Below, one piece after another: positions 24,152-32,373 of a DNA stretch of 64,000 nt. The stretch comes from Alkalicoccus luteus. GTDB taxonomy: Bacteria > Bacillota > Bacilli > Bacillales > Salisediminibacteriaceae. A program made the translations under genes and the position numbers. Positions within the stretch are counted from its first letter, which is position 1; each line of letters starts with the position of its first letter. Where the stretch lies: NCBI GenBank assembly GCA_052061695.1, contig JBPZEY010000003.1; one strand, given 5' to 3'. A model generated the notes under the pieces. The model searched no databases, was not told where the DNA came from, and worked only from the letters and a program-made list of their open reading frames with translations.

Positions 24152-24853
24152 ATGACGATTATTTCCTCCGGCGGACCAATGACTCCGCCTCAGACAGCGA
24201 TTCGTTCCACTTCCTACGGTGACCGCAGTGATTTCGTTAAGGAACTGCAGCAGCTCTTGGCGGATAAAGGTTACAACAAGCGCTCCAATGTGGACGGTAT
24301 TTTTGGTCCGATTACAAAGCGAGCCGTCCAGAAATATCAGCAGTCTGCAGGCATCTCGCATGCAAATGGAAATTTCTTCGGCACAGCAGGTCCTAAAACA
24401 CTTGGCTCCCTCGGATTGTTTCAAGCGGGATCGAGCTCTAAATCAACGGCCTCTGCCCCTCAAACAGAGACAGCATCTGTTCGGGAGAGCTCGGACGGAA
24501 GCTTTGCTGAGCGGGTAATCGCTTCAGGCAAATCACATATGGGCACACGCTACGTCTGGGGCGGTGATACACCTTCCGGATTTGACTGCAGCGGATTTAT
24601 CCAATACGCCTTCAAAGAAAACGGAAAAAACCTTCCACGTACAGTCGCTCAAATGTGGGATGCCGGAACGCGCGTTGATAAGCCGCAAAAAGGCGATCTT
24701 GTCTTTTTTGAAACCCGCACCGGGCCTTCCCATGCAGGCATTTATCTCGGGAATAATAAATTTCTGCATTCCGGCGCCTCCACCGGCGTAACCGTCACGA
24801 GCATGGATAACAGCTATTGGAAGCAGCGGTATCTAGGTGCCAAAAGCATGTAG
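24152..24853 (+). CDS. NlpC/P60 peptidoglycan hydrolase with peptidoglycan-binding domain
   Basis: A 233-residue protein. Residues 20-85 are a PG_binding_1 domain (DFVKELQQLLADKGY, VDGIFGPITKRAVQKYQQ). After a Ser/Thr-rich linker comes an NlpC/P60 endopeptidase with catalytic Cys in SGFDCSGFIQYAF, His in GPSHAGIYLGN and a third polar position in FLHSGAS. The start is uncertain: AAAGGG precedes the ATG at 24152, and 24110 is an in-frame alternative. No start gives a signal peptide, which is odd for a wall hydrolase, so export would have to be non-classical or the protein acts from inside after lysis. Confidence 0.88.
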   Translation: MTIISSGGPMTPPQTAIRSTSYGDRSDFVKELQQLLADKGYNKRSNVDGIFGPITKRAVQKYQQSAGISHANGNFFGTAGPKTLGSLGLFQAGSSSKSTASAPQTETASVRESSDGSFAERVIASGKSHMGTRYVWGGDTPSGFDCSGFIQYAFKENGKNLPRTVAQMWDAGTRVDKPQKGDLVFFETRTGPSHAGIYLGNNKFLHSGASTGVTVTSMDNSYWKQRYLGAKSM

Positions 24854-24868
24854 TCCATCACGATAAAG

Positions 24869-24896
24869 AGGCCTGCGATCACAAGGATCGCAGGCC
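24869..24896. terminator. Terminator hairpin, left copy flanking repeat copy 2
   Basis: GGCCTGCGATC-acaag-GATCGCAGGCC. It has an A/T tract only on its left side (ATAAAG), so it reads as a terminator on the minus strand. The loop is inverted relative to the right copy. Confidence 0.85.
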
Positions 24897-25512
24897 CAGG
24901 CTGTTGAAAAAGTCTTTCAACTTTTTCCCTTCTGCTTGCTGAGTCTGCCGTGGGCTGGCCTTCAGCTATTTCCCGTACGAACGGAAGAACGGCACAGGAG
25001 GCTGGCGCATTAGAATGGCGCGGCTTCACTCGGAAACAGGCTTCTCACGAGAAGCCTTCAAGAGCCAGTCCGGCTCCGCTCGATCGTTAATGCCGTTCAC
25101 AGATCTGAACGGCACGGTATCTTCAAACTGCTTGTTGCGCCTCCGCCGGACACATCGGAAAAGTGGCTCTGCTTGTTGGAGAACAACGTCATAATAGGCA
25201 GAAGCGACGGCTTTTTTACGTTTATTATGAAATCGATGAAGGACGTACATCTCTATTTGATATCGAAACGTCTCATCGGGAAGGTTCTATCTGAACGGAA
25301 GCCGATCGTGCAGTCTCAAGCACGTGAAACATGCTATCAGCTGCCGACATCGGAGGACCTCGACTCCGAGAGGATCAGAACGAGGCGAAGATCCAGCGCT
25401 TCCGACGGAAGAAGGAAGCGGTTAGCTGAGCCCGTTCCCTCCTGAAAGCGAAGGTCCGCAGATACAGGCAGGTGTAAGGTTATTCACTTAAAAATACGTT
25501 ACCGACACTCTG
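24897..25512 (-). mobile_element. Terminator-inserted repeat, copy 2 (616 bp, reverse orientation)
   Basis: Begins CAGGCTGTTGAAAAAGTC and ends with the complement of CAGAGTGTCGGTAACG, so it is in the opposite orientation to copies 1 and 3. It shares both ends and the central block (around GTTGTTCTCC and GATGTGTCCGGCGG read on the minus strand). It carries about 85 bp more, rich in perfect hairpins: TGCCGTTCA/TGTGAACGGCA, GGCTTCTC/GAGAAGCC, GAGCC/GGCTC. It lies between the convergent NlpC/P60 gene and the gene ending at 25555. No credible gene inside. Confidence 0.83.
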
Positions 25513-25547
25513 AGCCTGCGATCCTTGTGATCGCAGGCCTCTTTATT
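25513..25547. terminator. Terminator hairpin, right copy flanking repeat copy 2
   Basis: GCCTGCGATC-cttgt-GATCGCAGGC followed by CTCTTTATT on the + side. It is nearly the exact inverted copy of 24869-24896: the loops are reverse complements. Confidence 0.85.
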
Positions 25548-25554
25548 GCAGACA

Positions 25555-25752
25555 TTACCGTTTAATGAGCATCGCCTGTAAGCAGCTGAAAGCTCCTACG
25601 CCGAAAAAGACTGGCAAAACGCCCAGCTGCCAGTCAGCTTCACCGCCGCGGAAAACCATGTGAATCCAGCTGTCCAGTCCGGCAAGGATAGCAATGGGAA
25701 TCGACGCTGTCATCAGCGCACACCAGCTTTTGTATTTCGCTGAATCCGTCAC
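25555..25752 (-). CDS. Small membrane protein, coupled to the GAF-STAS gene
   Basis: A 65-residue protein with two helices (about 10-28 and 42-60). The GTG start overlaps the stop of the GAF-STAS gene (GTGA) and follows AGAGGCGG, so it is translationally coupled to it. Possibly a membrane partner of that regulator; family not recognised. Confidence 0.6.
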   Translation of the reverse strand: MTDSAKYKSWCALMTASIPIAILAGLDSWIHMVFRGGEADWQLGVLPVFFGVGAFSCLQAMLIKR

Positions 25753-26609
25753 GCTTGATCCGCCTCTTTCGAAATATATAAGCCCGCCATCTTTAAAGCA
25801 GCCTCTAAATTGGGAGCAGCTTGCGTATCCTTCAGCATGTCATTATCCCGTTGATGCATCGCCGTCTGCGGACTGATGCCAGTTAGGACCGTACCTGCGC
25901 CCATCAGATTAACAGCCTGAATTAAGCGAATCAGGACATCCGGGAACTGCTCGTTTATCGTTACTAATCCTGACAAATCAAGAATCACGTAATCAAGCTG
26001 CCGTTCTGCGGTTTCCTTAAGCATTTCCTCCATGAGCTTTTCTGCGCGTTTTTCATCAATAATGCCCTGGACAGGTAAAACCGCGACGCCTTCTGTGATC
26101 GGTATAACAGGCAGGTTCAAGTATGACAGGTTCACCTTTGTTTCATCGAGTTCAATGATATGGGATAGCAGCTCAGCCATCGCTTTTAAGTACGAAATAT
26201 CTTTATTTGAAAAATACTTTTCTTCTTTATCTAACGCACATAGGGTGCCGAACACCTCTCCCGAGCGATTACAAAGCGGGACGCCGAGAAATCCTCGTGC
26301 GTCGAGCTCTTCTGTTATATCCATTTCTCTGGTTGACTCGTTGCCCCTCAAATCACCTGCTTGAAAATCTCCGCTGCCGCTTGAAAGAACGTGCGAGCAG
26401 TATGCTTCCTGGTAAGGAACTTGGAATCCCTCCGGAACGATCTCAATATCCCGATTATAGACGCTGAATACATGCATCTGATCGCCGTTTTTCTTTACGA
26501 TATAGACAGAGTTCATGTCCAGCTCCTGTGCTATCAGCTTGAACACACGCTGTGAGACAACATGAAGAGAAGAAAACTCCCCCTGCGTCAAATTGTTCAT
26601 TACGGTCAC
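25749..26609 (-). CDS. GAF-STAS protein (RsbR-like)
   Basis: A 286-residue cytosolic protein. Residues 10-155 form a GAF domain (VPYQEAYCSHVL, LGVPLCNRSGEVFGTLCALD). Residues 170-285 are a STAS domain (VAVLPVQGIIDEKRAEKLME, DYVILDLSGL, LMGAGTVLTGISPQTA). This layout is that of RsbR-type stressosome or blue-light/redox co-antagonists. In RsbRA the phosphorylated threonine sits in a VDT motif after the DIxG strand; here the same place reads INE, so the Thr is replaced, possibly by a phosphomimetic Glu. GTG start with GAGGG upstream. Confidence 0.83.
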   Translation of the reverse strand: MTVMNNLTQGEFSSLHVVSQRVFKLIAQELDMNSVYIVKKNGDQMHVFSVYNRDIEIVPEGFQVPYQEAYCSHVLSSGSGDFQAGDLRGNESTREMDITEELDARGFLGVPLCNRSGEVFGTLCALDKEEKYFSNKDISYLKAMAELLSHIIELDETKVNLSYLNLPVIPITEGVAVLPVQGIIDEKRAEKLMEEMLKETAERQLDYVILDLSGLVTINEQFPDVLIRLIQAVNLMGAGTVLTGISPQTAMHQRDNDMLKDTQAAPNLEAALKMAGLYISKEADQA

Positions 26610-26680
26610 GCTGATCCCTCATCTCTTCCTGGTCTTTACCCATTATAGAGTCTATAAGAAAGAAAAGGCAAATCATCCAT

Positions 26681-27226
26681 TTAGAAGGCTGTCGTCAGCA
26701 ATTCTTCCGTTGTCACGACGCGCCCAAACTCATTGTGCAGCGTTGCAAGTGACACGGTATGGATCGTATGAGGGTCTATCAGTGTCCCGTCCGCACCGCG
26801 GAGCTCAAATGCCGCGGTTGCATCCGCTACGACATACGTGTGAAACCCGAGATTGCCGCTCATTCTGACTGTTGTGGAAATGCAGTGCTGAGTCGTCAAA
26901 CCGGCAACAACGATAGTGGAAATGCCTTTAGAGCGCAGCCATTCTTCCAGCTCTGTACCGATAAAGGCGCTGTTGACTGTTTTTCGAAATACGGCTTCAT
27001 TTACCTGCGGCTCCCGCCCTTCCTGCACCTTTACCCCTTCACCCTCTGAGTAAAATAGCGAGTCCGGGTTTTCAGAGGTATGATGGATATGAATCACCGG
27101 TCGAGATGCCTCTCTCCATACGGCGAGCAAGGTACGCATATTATCCTCGGCGTGCTCATTATTCCGCTTTCCCCAGGATTCGTCATGAAACGCACGCTGA
27201 ACGTCAACTAGCATCAATGCCTGCAT
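26681..27226 (-). CDS. Isochorismatase-family cysteine hydrolase
   Basis: A 181-residue hydrolase. The catalytic triad is visible: Asp in LMLVDVQRAFHD (residue 8), Lys in VFRKTVNSAFIGT (about 83) and Cys in VVAGLTTQHCISTTVRMSG (about 117), followed by DATAAFE. The family includes nicotinamidases and N-carbamoyl hydrolases; the substrate is not determined. The gene is alone, 70 bp upstream of the GAF-STAS gene on the same strand. Confidence 0.9.
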   Translation of the reverse strand: MQALMLVDVQRAFHDESWGKRNNEHAEDNMRTLLAVWREASRPVIHIHHTSENPDSLFYSEGEGVKVQEGREPQVNEAVFRKTVNSAFIGTELEEWLRSKGISTIVVAGLTTQHCISTTVRMSGNLGFHTYVVADATAAFELRGADGTLIDPHTIHTVSLATLHNEFGRVVTTEELLTTAF

Positions 27227-27381
27227 GTTGATCCCTCCTTGATTTCTGCTGTAAAACGCCTTTTCCTCTTTTCTGTCTGTTTCACACCTGAAGCTTGCGG
27301 GAATAAGGTGGATAAAGAGAAGCGGCTGCTGAATAAACCATTGTATGTTTAGCAGTTGCTACAGATACGGGGGAAGTTTAT

Positions 27382-27660
27382 ATGGAGTTGGAAGAGCAGC
27401 AGACGAACAGCCGCGCACTGATGGCACTGATTTTCGGCATTTTATCGATCGTTTTGTTTCTGCTACCGATCGGCGGCATTATTTTTGCGCTGCTGGGAAT
27501 TGTCCTCGGTTTTATCGGCAGACGGGAAACACGGGCAAACTTGGAGAAAGGCAGCGGTCTTGCGCTAGCGGGGATCATCTGCGGAATCATTGGTCTTCTC
27601 ATTCCTGCAGCGATGGCTGTTCTTGCTTTCTTTTTCTTCAGCGGACAGCTCCCGGTTTAA
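27382..27660 (+). CDS. DUF4190-type small membrane protein
   Basis: A 92-residue protein with a short polar start and two glycine-rich helices: MALIFGILSIVLFLLPIGGI, then GRRETRANLEKGSGLALAGIICGIIGLL. This matches the DUF4190 pattern. GGGGGAAG lies 7 nt before the ATG. A paralogue follows 78 bp downstream. Confidence 0.75.
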   Translation: MELEEQQTNSRALMALIFGILSIVLFLLPIGGIIFALLGIVLGFIGRRETRANLEKGSGLALAGIICGIIGLLIPAAMAVLAFFFFSGQLPV

Positions 27661-27738
27661 GCAGAGCAGATTCGTTTATCGGCAAAGATGCCTCATGTAT
27701 AATAAGGGAAACGTCCCGGTTGAAAGAGGAGGTCTCAT

Positions 27739-28014
27739 ATGAATACAATCGAACTTCGTCAATCAATGAACAGCAAAGCGCTGATGTCGATTTATCTCGG
27801 GGTCTTCTCCCTGTTGATGTTTTTTATGCCGGTCGTCGCGCTGACATTAGGGACATTGTCCATTTTTCTAGGATTAACCGGACGCAAAGAAGCCCGGGAT
27901 CTTACACAAAAAGGAGCCGGAACAGCCGTTGCAGGAGTTGTCTGCGGTGCATCTGCCATCGTACTGACCGTTATGCTGCTCGGAGCTGTTATGTCAAGCT
28001 CTATCACTTATTAA
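27739..28014 (+). CDS. DUF4190-type small membrane protein (paralogue)
   Basis: A 91-residue protein built like its upstream neighbour: SKALMSIYLGVFSLLMFFMP, then LTGRKEARDLTQKGAGTAVA and GVVCGASAIVLTVMLLGAV. The GRREtRanLeKGsG/GRKEARDLTQKGAG block shows tandem duplication. GAGGAGG precedes the ATG by 7 nt, and a terminator follows. Role unknown. Confidence 0.75.
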   Translation: MNTIELRQSMNSKALMSIYLGVFSLLMFFMPVVALTLGTLSIFLGLTGRKEARDLTQKGAGTAVAGVVCGASAIVLTVMLLGAVMSSSITY

Positions 28015-28024
28015 TCATGATAAA

Positions 28025-28058
28025 CTCCGCTGCGGCAGTGCTGCAGCGGAGCTTTTTT
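28025..28058 (+). terminator. Rho-independent terminator between convergent genes
   Basis: CTCCGCTGC/GCAGCGGAG stem with T6, ending 3 bp before the glxK stop codon. Confidence 0.88.
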
Positions 28059-28061
28059 ATG

Positions 28062-29198
28062 CTAACAAAATTTCATAAGCCGTGCGATGTTTTCGGCTGT
28101 ACGGGCTACATTTTCGGCAGCATGCTCCTGCAGCTCCTCCAGCTCAGCAGCTTTATCCACGGTACTGAAGACAGCATCGATGCCGGCGTTAAAAACCGTT
28201 TCATAGCCAGGCTCGACGCATCCGCAGAGCGCGATGACCGGCACGTCGGTACGCTGTTCTTTCGCCAGCTTCGCGACGTGAATGGGCGTTTTACCGTAGA
28301 CGGTTTGATGATTAATACCGCCTTCTCCGGTAATGACGAGATCAGCTTGCTGCAGGCTCTCTGCAAGATCCGTAACGTCTGCTACGATGACGGCTCCTTT
28401 TTCCAGGCTGCTAGGTAAAAATCCAAGAAAGGCTGCCCCTAGTCCGCCTGCTGCCCCTGCTCCTGCAGGACGATCCAAATCCATCCCGAGCGTTTTTTGT
28501 GCGACTTCGGCAAACTGCTTCAACGCTCGATCCAGCACCGCTACTTCCTCTTCCCCGGCCCCTTTTTGCGGGCCGTATATGGCGGAGGCGCCATCTGGTC
28601 CTGTCAATGGATTCTCCACGTCGCAGGCGATGCGGAAACGGCACTCCTTCAGCCTGTCATCCAAGCCTTCCAGTTTAATCGCGGCGAGATCGGCTAGTGC
28701 CGCTCCGCCTTCAGGAAGCTCTTCACCTTCCTGATTACGAAAAGAGGCGCCGAGTGCGCGCAGCATGCCGGTGCCTGCGTCATTTGTCGCACTTCCGCCG
28801 ATGCCGATAATAAATTCCCGTACTCCGAGATCAAGCGCATCGAGAATCAGTTCACCTGTGCCATACGTTGAGGCGTGCAGCACGTCCTGAGGACCACAGG
28901 CTGAGTAATGAATTCCAGATGCTTCCGCCATTTCCATAACAGCTGTTTTTCCGTCAGCAGAAACGGCATAGGAGGCGTCGGTTTTTTCCCCAAAGGGATT
29001 GTGAACGGTCTGCTGCATCCAGCTTCCGCCAACTGCATCAACTAACGCAGTTACCGTCCCTTCCCCTCCATCTGCCATCGGTTTCACTGTAACGTGTGCG
29101 TCCGGCATAACGCGCAGAATGCCCTCTTTGCAAGCTTCACCAGCTTCCAGGGAGCTGAGCGAGCCTTTATATGAATCAGATGCTATGACAATATTCAT
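28062..29198 (-). CDS. glxK: Glycerate kinase
   Basis: A 378-residue kinase of the GlxK/GarK family, which phosphorylates D-glycerate. The start reads MNIVIASDSYKGSLSSLEAG, the family signature, then KPMADGGEGTVTAL (about residues 42-55), FIIGIGGSATNDAGTGML (about 125-142), and a C-terminal DLVITGEGGINHQTVYGKTP motif. AAGGAG lies 10 nt before the ATG at 29198; the longer reading is rejected. It is downstream of a GntP-type permease, so the pair should import and phosphorylate glycerate. Confidence 0.93.
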   Translation of the reverse strand: MNIVIASDSYKGSLSSLEAGEACKEGILRVMPDAHVTVKPMADGGEGTVTALVDAVGGSWMQQTVHNPFGEKTDASYAVSADGKTAVMEMAEASGIHYSACGPQDVLHASTYGTGELILDALDLGVREFIIGIGGSATNDAGTGMLRALGASFRNQEGEELPEGGAALADLAAIKLEGLDDRLKECRFRIACDVENPLTGPDGASAIYGPQKGAGEEEVAVLDRALKQFAEVAQKTLGMDLDRPAGAGAAGGLGAAFLGFLPSSLEKGAVIVADVTDLAESLQQADLVITGEGGINHQTVYGKTPIHVAKLAKEQRTDVPVIALCGCVEPGYETVFNAGIDAVFSTVDKAAELEELQEHAAENVARTAENIARLMKFC

Positions 29199-29224
29199 GA
29201 ACCATGCTCCTTCCAATCATCAGT

Positions 29225-30484
29225 TTAAAACAGGGAGAACACTCCGAAGATTAATGTCGATACAGCGGCGAGCGTAAGACCGACAAGAGACTCATACGGG
29301 ATCAGCTTTAAGCGTTCCTGAATTGACATCAGCACACTTCCTGCCGTCGCATGGAAAAAGCTTCCGTGCGGCATATGGTCCAGAACGGTCGCCCCGGCGT
29401 GCAGCATGGCGGCTGCAGCCAGACCCGAGACTCCAAGCTCCAATAGCGTTCCGCTGAATACTTCCGCAGCGACAACAGATCCCGCTGTCGTTGAGGCCGT
29501 AGCACCGGACATGAAAATGCCGGATACCGGCGCAAGCGCATAGCTTGGCAGACCAAGTGTCTCAATACCGGAGATCAATACGTACTGAAGACCGGAGTTT
29601 GATATGATCCCGGCGATCGCGCCGGTACCGAGCAGCAGAACCGCAACTGCCGACATTTTGCTGAGGCCGGTTACGATAAAGGAGTTAATCTCACGTGCTT
29701 TCCCCATCGCAATGGCACCAGCCAGACCGCCGGCAGGCAGTGCAAGCATCGGGTCAATTTCAATTCCTGCAACTGGACGCAGCACGAGCAGAAGGATCGC
29801 GACTGCCGGTGCAACAACTGCTAGCCCCACAGGCGGAAGCACTTTGTCTTCGCCCTCTTTGATGTCTTCAAAGTTTACATACGTGCCCTTATGTTTCAAT
29901 CGTTTAGCAATTAAATACGTCACAAACACACCGAAGATGGCTGGAATAATTCCGGCTGCCATCACGGACGTCAGTGGTACATCGAACGCCTCTGATACGG
30001 CGATCGTGTTCGGGTTCGGCGACATGATATTCCCTGCCTTACCACCGCCGACCATTGCGAGAAGAACAGCCGTTTTAGAGAGCTGTGCTTTATGTGCAAT
30101 AACGAGTGCGATAGAGGCTACTGTAATGACTGCGATGTCGACAAAGACGCCGACAGCTGTGAGTGCCATCGTCGCTAAAATCAGCGCAAGCAGCGCTTTT
30201 TTCTCACCAAGCTTTTGAACGACCGCTTTTGCGATCGATGCCGCTGCCCCTGACTCGATCAGAACACCTGCAAGAATCCCGGCTGCAAGTATGCGCAGCA
30301 CAGCTGGTATGATGCCTTCTGCACCAGATATCATTAAATCAACCGTCTGTCCCAATCCTGCTCCGCCAGTCAGTCCCCCGACGAGCGCTCCGGCTACGAG
30401 TGCGTAAACGGGCGGAACCTTCCTAAGTATTAAAACGATCGCAAGCACCAATCCGATTATTGCTCCTAATGCAGTAACTGGCAT
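29225..30484 (-). CDS. GntP-family permease (probable glycerate transporter)
   Basis: A 419-residue permease with about 12 helices. GntP features include the VGGGKAGNIMSPNPNTIAVSEAF segment (about residues 145-167) and the MSGATASTTAGSVVAAEVF segment (about 330). Neighbouring glxK and cdaR indicate glycerate or a related sugar acid as substrate, by context. GGAGTGG precedes the ATG. A cre-like site lies 37-52 bp upstream of the start, and a terminator isolates it from cdaR. Confidence 0.9.
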   Translation of the reverse strand: MPVTALGAIIGLVLAIVLILRKVPPVYALVAGALVGGLTGGAGLGQTVDLMISGAEGIIPAVLRILAAGILAGVLIESGAAASIAKAVVQKLGEKKALLALILATMALTAVGVFVDIAVITVASIALVIAHKAQLSKTAVLLAMVGGGKAGNIMSPNPNTIAVSEAFDVPLTSVMAAGIIPAIFGVFVTYLIAKRLKHKGTYVNFEDIKEGEDKVLPPVGLAVVAPAVAILLLVLRPVAGIEIDPMLALPAGGLAGAIAMGKAREINSFIVTGLSKMSAVAVLLLGTGAIAGIISNSGLQYVLISGIETLGLPSYALAPVSGIFMSGATASTTAGSVVAAEVFSGTLLELGVSGLAAAAMLHAGATVLDHMPHGSFFHATAGSVLMSIQERLKLIPYESLVGLTLAAVSTLIFGVFSLF

Positions 30485-30520
30485 CGCGCTTCCACTCCTT
30501 CGTTATCAGTCTACGACTAA

Positions 30521-30536
30521 TTGTAAGCGGTTGCGA
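30521..30536 (-). promoter_or_regulatory. CcpA cre-like site upstream of the glycerate operon
   Basis: TTGTAAGCGGTTGCGA matches the Bacillus cre consensus WTGNAANCGNWNNCAW at all but one position. It lies in the promoter region of the GntP-glxK unit, where carbon catabolite control would be expected. Confidence 0.65.
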
Positions 30537-30625
30537 AAACGCTGTCATTGTTCATTTGACTAAAATAAATGAGAAATAAAGAAACTTTATTGGTCTTTTA
30601 GTATATTTGTCTACAAAAGGTCATT

Positions 30626-30656
30626 AAAAATACCCCCGCCAGCCGTTGGTCGGGGG
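30626..30656 (-). terminator. Rho-independent terminator after cdaR
   Basis: CCCCCG/CGGGGG stem, with an inner CCA/TGG pair, then TATTTTT on the minus strand. It lies 11 bp after the cdaR stop and before the GntP promoter. Confidence 0.85.
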
Positions 30657-30666
30657 ATAAACCGAT

Positions 30667-31695
30667 TTAATTGCTGCGAGTCCGCAGCATATCAGCGTAC
30701 AAATATAACAGCTCTTTTAACTTCCTGGGATCACGCCCGCTTTTTTCCCGGATGCGTCCGAGCCGGTATTGAAGCGTATTGCGGTGGATGTGCAGGACAG
30801 CTGCCGTATCCTGGAGACGGCCGTTTTGCGCCACATAAGCCGAAAGTGTTTCTGTAAGCTCTTCGTCAAGCGGCCACGGCGGGACCCCTTTGTCCATTTT
30901 ACCGCTTTTGTATAACAGCACTTCCAAATCTACGTCTCGGTAAAGTAAAAACGATTCGTGCTGGTTCGGCAGTGAGGCTGCAGACAAGGCAAGCTCGGCA
31001 GCCTGCGGCAGATCGTGCACGGAAACAGGAGGTCCAGCCGCTGCCTGAAAGCCGGAAACCGAGCGGAATCGAACATGAATTTCCCGTTCTGAACCGGCCC
31101 TCACGATAACGAAGAGCCTGCCCTGACGCACACAGAAGAGTTCATCCTTGTAGAGAATCGGCTGAATCGTCTGCTTCACGTGCTCAGGCTCCGGATCGGT
31201 GAAGCAGATGACGGTGCGCGGGCCGTCCATTGAGATATTCAGCCGCTGCAGCCTCTCTGCCAGACGTCCGGCCGACTGTTCGGCATCAAGCAGCTGCAAA
31301 GCCGCTTCTTCACGCATGCGTTCGTCGACCTGCATATCACGAAGCAGCACAGCCTGCTCCATCATCATTTCTGCTGTCATGACGACGAGCCTGCCGAAGC
31401 TGCGTACATCGTCCGGCGGACCAGTGATCCCGATCACAGCAGCAAGCGCTCCATTTTGAAAAGCCGGCAGATTGATCCCCTGCACCGCTCCCTCCCAAAG
31501 CCCTTCCTCTTCCTTCGTTATCTCAACTACCGTTCCTTTTTCGCGGACTACTCTCGCCGCCTCGTGCACCGTCCCGATCCGGGAGGCATTTCCAGAGCCG
31601 ATAATGGTTCCATCCGGCCTGATAACATTAATATTGTAAGGCAGAATTTCCATCGTCCGTGCCACGATCTGCTGTGCCGTTTCCGATGTAATCAT
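30667..31695 (-). CDS. cdaR: CdaR-family sugar-diacid regulator
   Basis: A 342-residue activator. Residues 1-130 are the sugar-diacid recognition domain (MITSETAQQIVARTMEILPYN, INVIRPDGTIIGSGNASRIG, VVGITGPP-type VIGITGPPDDVRSFGRLVV). The last 60 residues are a PucR-type HTH (LSAYVAQNGRLQDTAAVLHIHRNTLQYRLGRI). Position next to the GntP permease and glxK suggests that it activates them in response to glycerate. It is terminated on its own. Confidence 0.9.
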   Translation of the reverse strand: MITSETAQQIVARTMEILPYNINVIRPDGTIIGSGNASRIGTVHEAARVVREKGTVVEITKEEEGLWEGAVQGINLPAFQNGALAAVIGITGPPDDVRSFGRLVVMTAEMMMEQAVLLRDMQVDERMREEAALQLLDAEQSAGRLAERLQRLNISMDGPRTVICFTDPEPEHVKQTIQPILYKDELFCVRQGRLFVIVRAGSEREIHVRFRSVSGFQAAAGPPVSVHDLPQAAELALSAASLPNQHESFLLYRDVDLEVLLYKSGKMDKGVPPWPLDEELTETLSAYVAQNGRLQDTAAVLHIHRNTLQYRLGRIREKSGRDPRKLKELLYLYADMLRTRSN

Positions 31696-31698
31696 CGC

Positions 31699-31896
31699 TT
31701 AGTCTCCCCTATGCTGATTTTCTTCCTCTGCAAAATCGGTACATTTGCTTTCAATCGGCTCAAAACCTTTACCCTTTTGTATGTAGCGACCGATGTTGGA
31801 GCGCTCAATTCCGTTTTTCACAGCTAGCTCGATTGTTTTATAAAGAAGCAGCAGGCCTCCGGCACTTGCAGCGATAATCATCACTATGTCTGTCAT
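31699..31896 (-). CDS. Small membrane protein upstream of cdaR
   Basis: A 65-residue protein: MTDIVMIIAASAGGLLLLYK, then a basic and acidic tail with one cysteine (ESKCTDFAEEE). AAAGGGG lies 7 nt before the ATG. It stops 4 bp upstream of cdaR and is probably co-transcribed. Function unknown. Confidence 0.6.
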   Translation of the reverse strand: MTDIVMIIAASAGGLLLLYKTIELAVKNGIERSNIGRYIQKGKGFEPIESKCTDFAEEENQHRGD

Positions 31897-32005
31897 TGCA
31901 GTTCCCCTTTCTACAATCGGAATCATTACGGAATAAATCTTTACCTTTACGATTGAAATGCTTATCATAGAAGCAGTACCATCTTTAATGAATGGAGCGA
32001 TGATG

Positions 32006-32212
32006 ATGAAGCGGCTATCCAGTCAGCCTGCAGCGTATTTTGTTTATTTATCCGTACTATTCTTTACAGCACTTGTGGTGCTTGACTTGCTCATTTTTAA
32101 CCAGCCGGTTAACGTCGTGCAAAATATCGGTTTTTCCGTGATCGGTGCATGTTTATTTATGATCGTTAAGTTTTGGCACTTATTCCCCGGCACGAAAAAC
32201 AAACAGGATTAG
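32006..32212 (+). CDS. Small two-helix membrane protein
   Basis: A 68-residue protein, MKRLSSQPAAYFVYLSVLF with two helices (about 9-30 and 38-56) and a basic tail. GGAG lies 8 nt before the ATG at 32006; two further ATG codons precede it. Divergent from the cdaR unit. Family not recognised. Confidence 0.6.
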   Translation: MKRLSSQPAAYFVYLSVLFFTALVVLDLLIFNQPVNVVQNIGFSVIGACLFMIVKFWHLFPGTKNKQD

Positions 32213-32239
32213 CTTTTGCCTGAAAGGAGGAGACGCTGA

Positions 32240-32332
32240 TTGTCTACGTTTGTATTAAGCGGTCCCCTCATTATCGCGGGATTCATCGGACTTATTATTC
32301 TCAGTATTTATCTCGTCCGGCGCCGACGTTAA
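32240..32332 (+). CDS. 30-residue membrane micropeptide
   Basis: Starting at TTG (32240): MSTFVLSGPLIIAGFIGLII, then LSIYLVRRRR, one helix ending in four arginines. GAAAGGAGG lies about 9 nt upstream, 28 bp after the preceding gene. A second micropeptide with a similar start (TAVYILSG) is at 37166-37240. Such peptides are common and uncharacterised. Confidence 0.55.
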   Translation: MSTFVLSGPLIIAGFIGLIILSIYLVRRRR

Positions 32333-32340
32333 AGCGCCAG

Positions 32341-32366
32341 AAGCCGGCTGATGCCGGCTTTTTTCG
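32341..32366 (+). terminator. Rho-independent terminator
   Basis: AAGCCGGC-tgat-GCCGGCTT followed by TTTT, just before the convergent modB stop. Confidence 0.88.
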
Positions 32367-32373
32367 ATTGTTG

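Noticed and set aside
25173..25445. 90-codon frame inside repeat copy 2 as a transposase remnant
   Set aside because: The product has no transposase motif, and the equivalent frames in copies 1 and 3 are interrupted or differ; treated as non-coding.
27345..28418. 357-codon + strand frame spanning the DUF4190 genes and the end of glxK
   Set aside because: It runs through three well-supported genes in other frames, has cysteine/arginine-rich composition and no family match.
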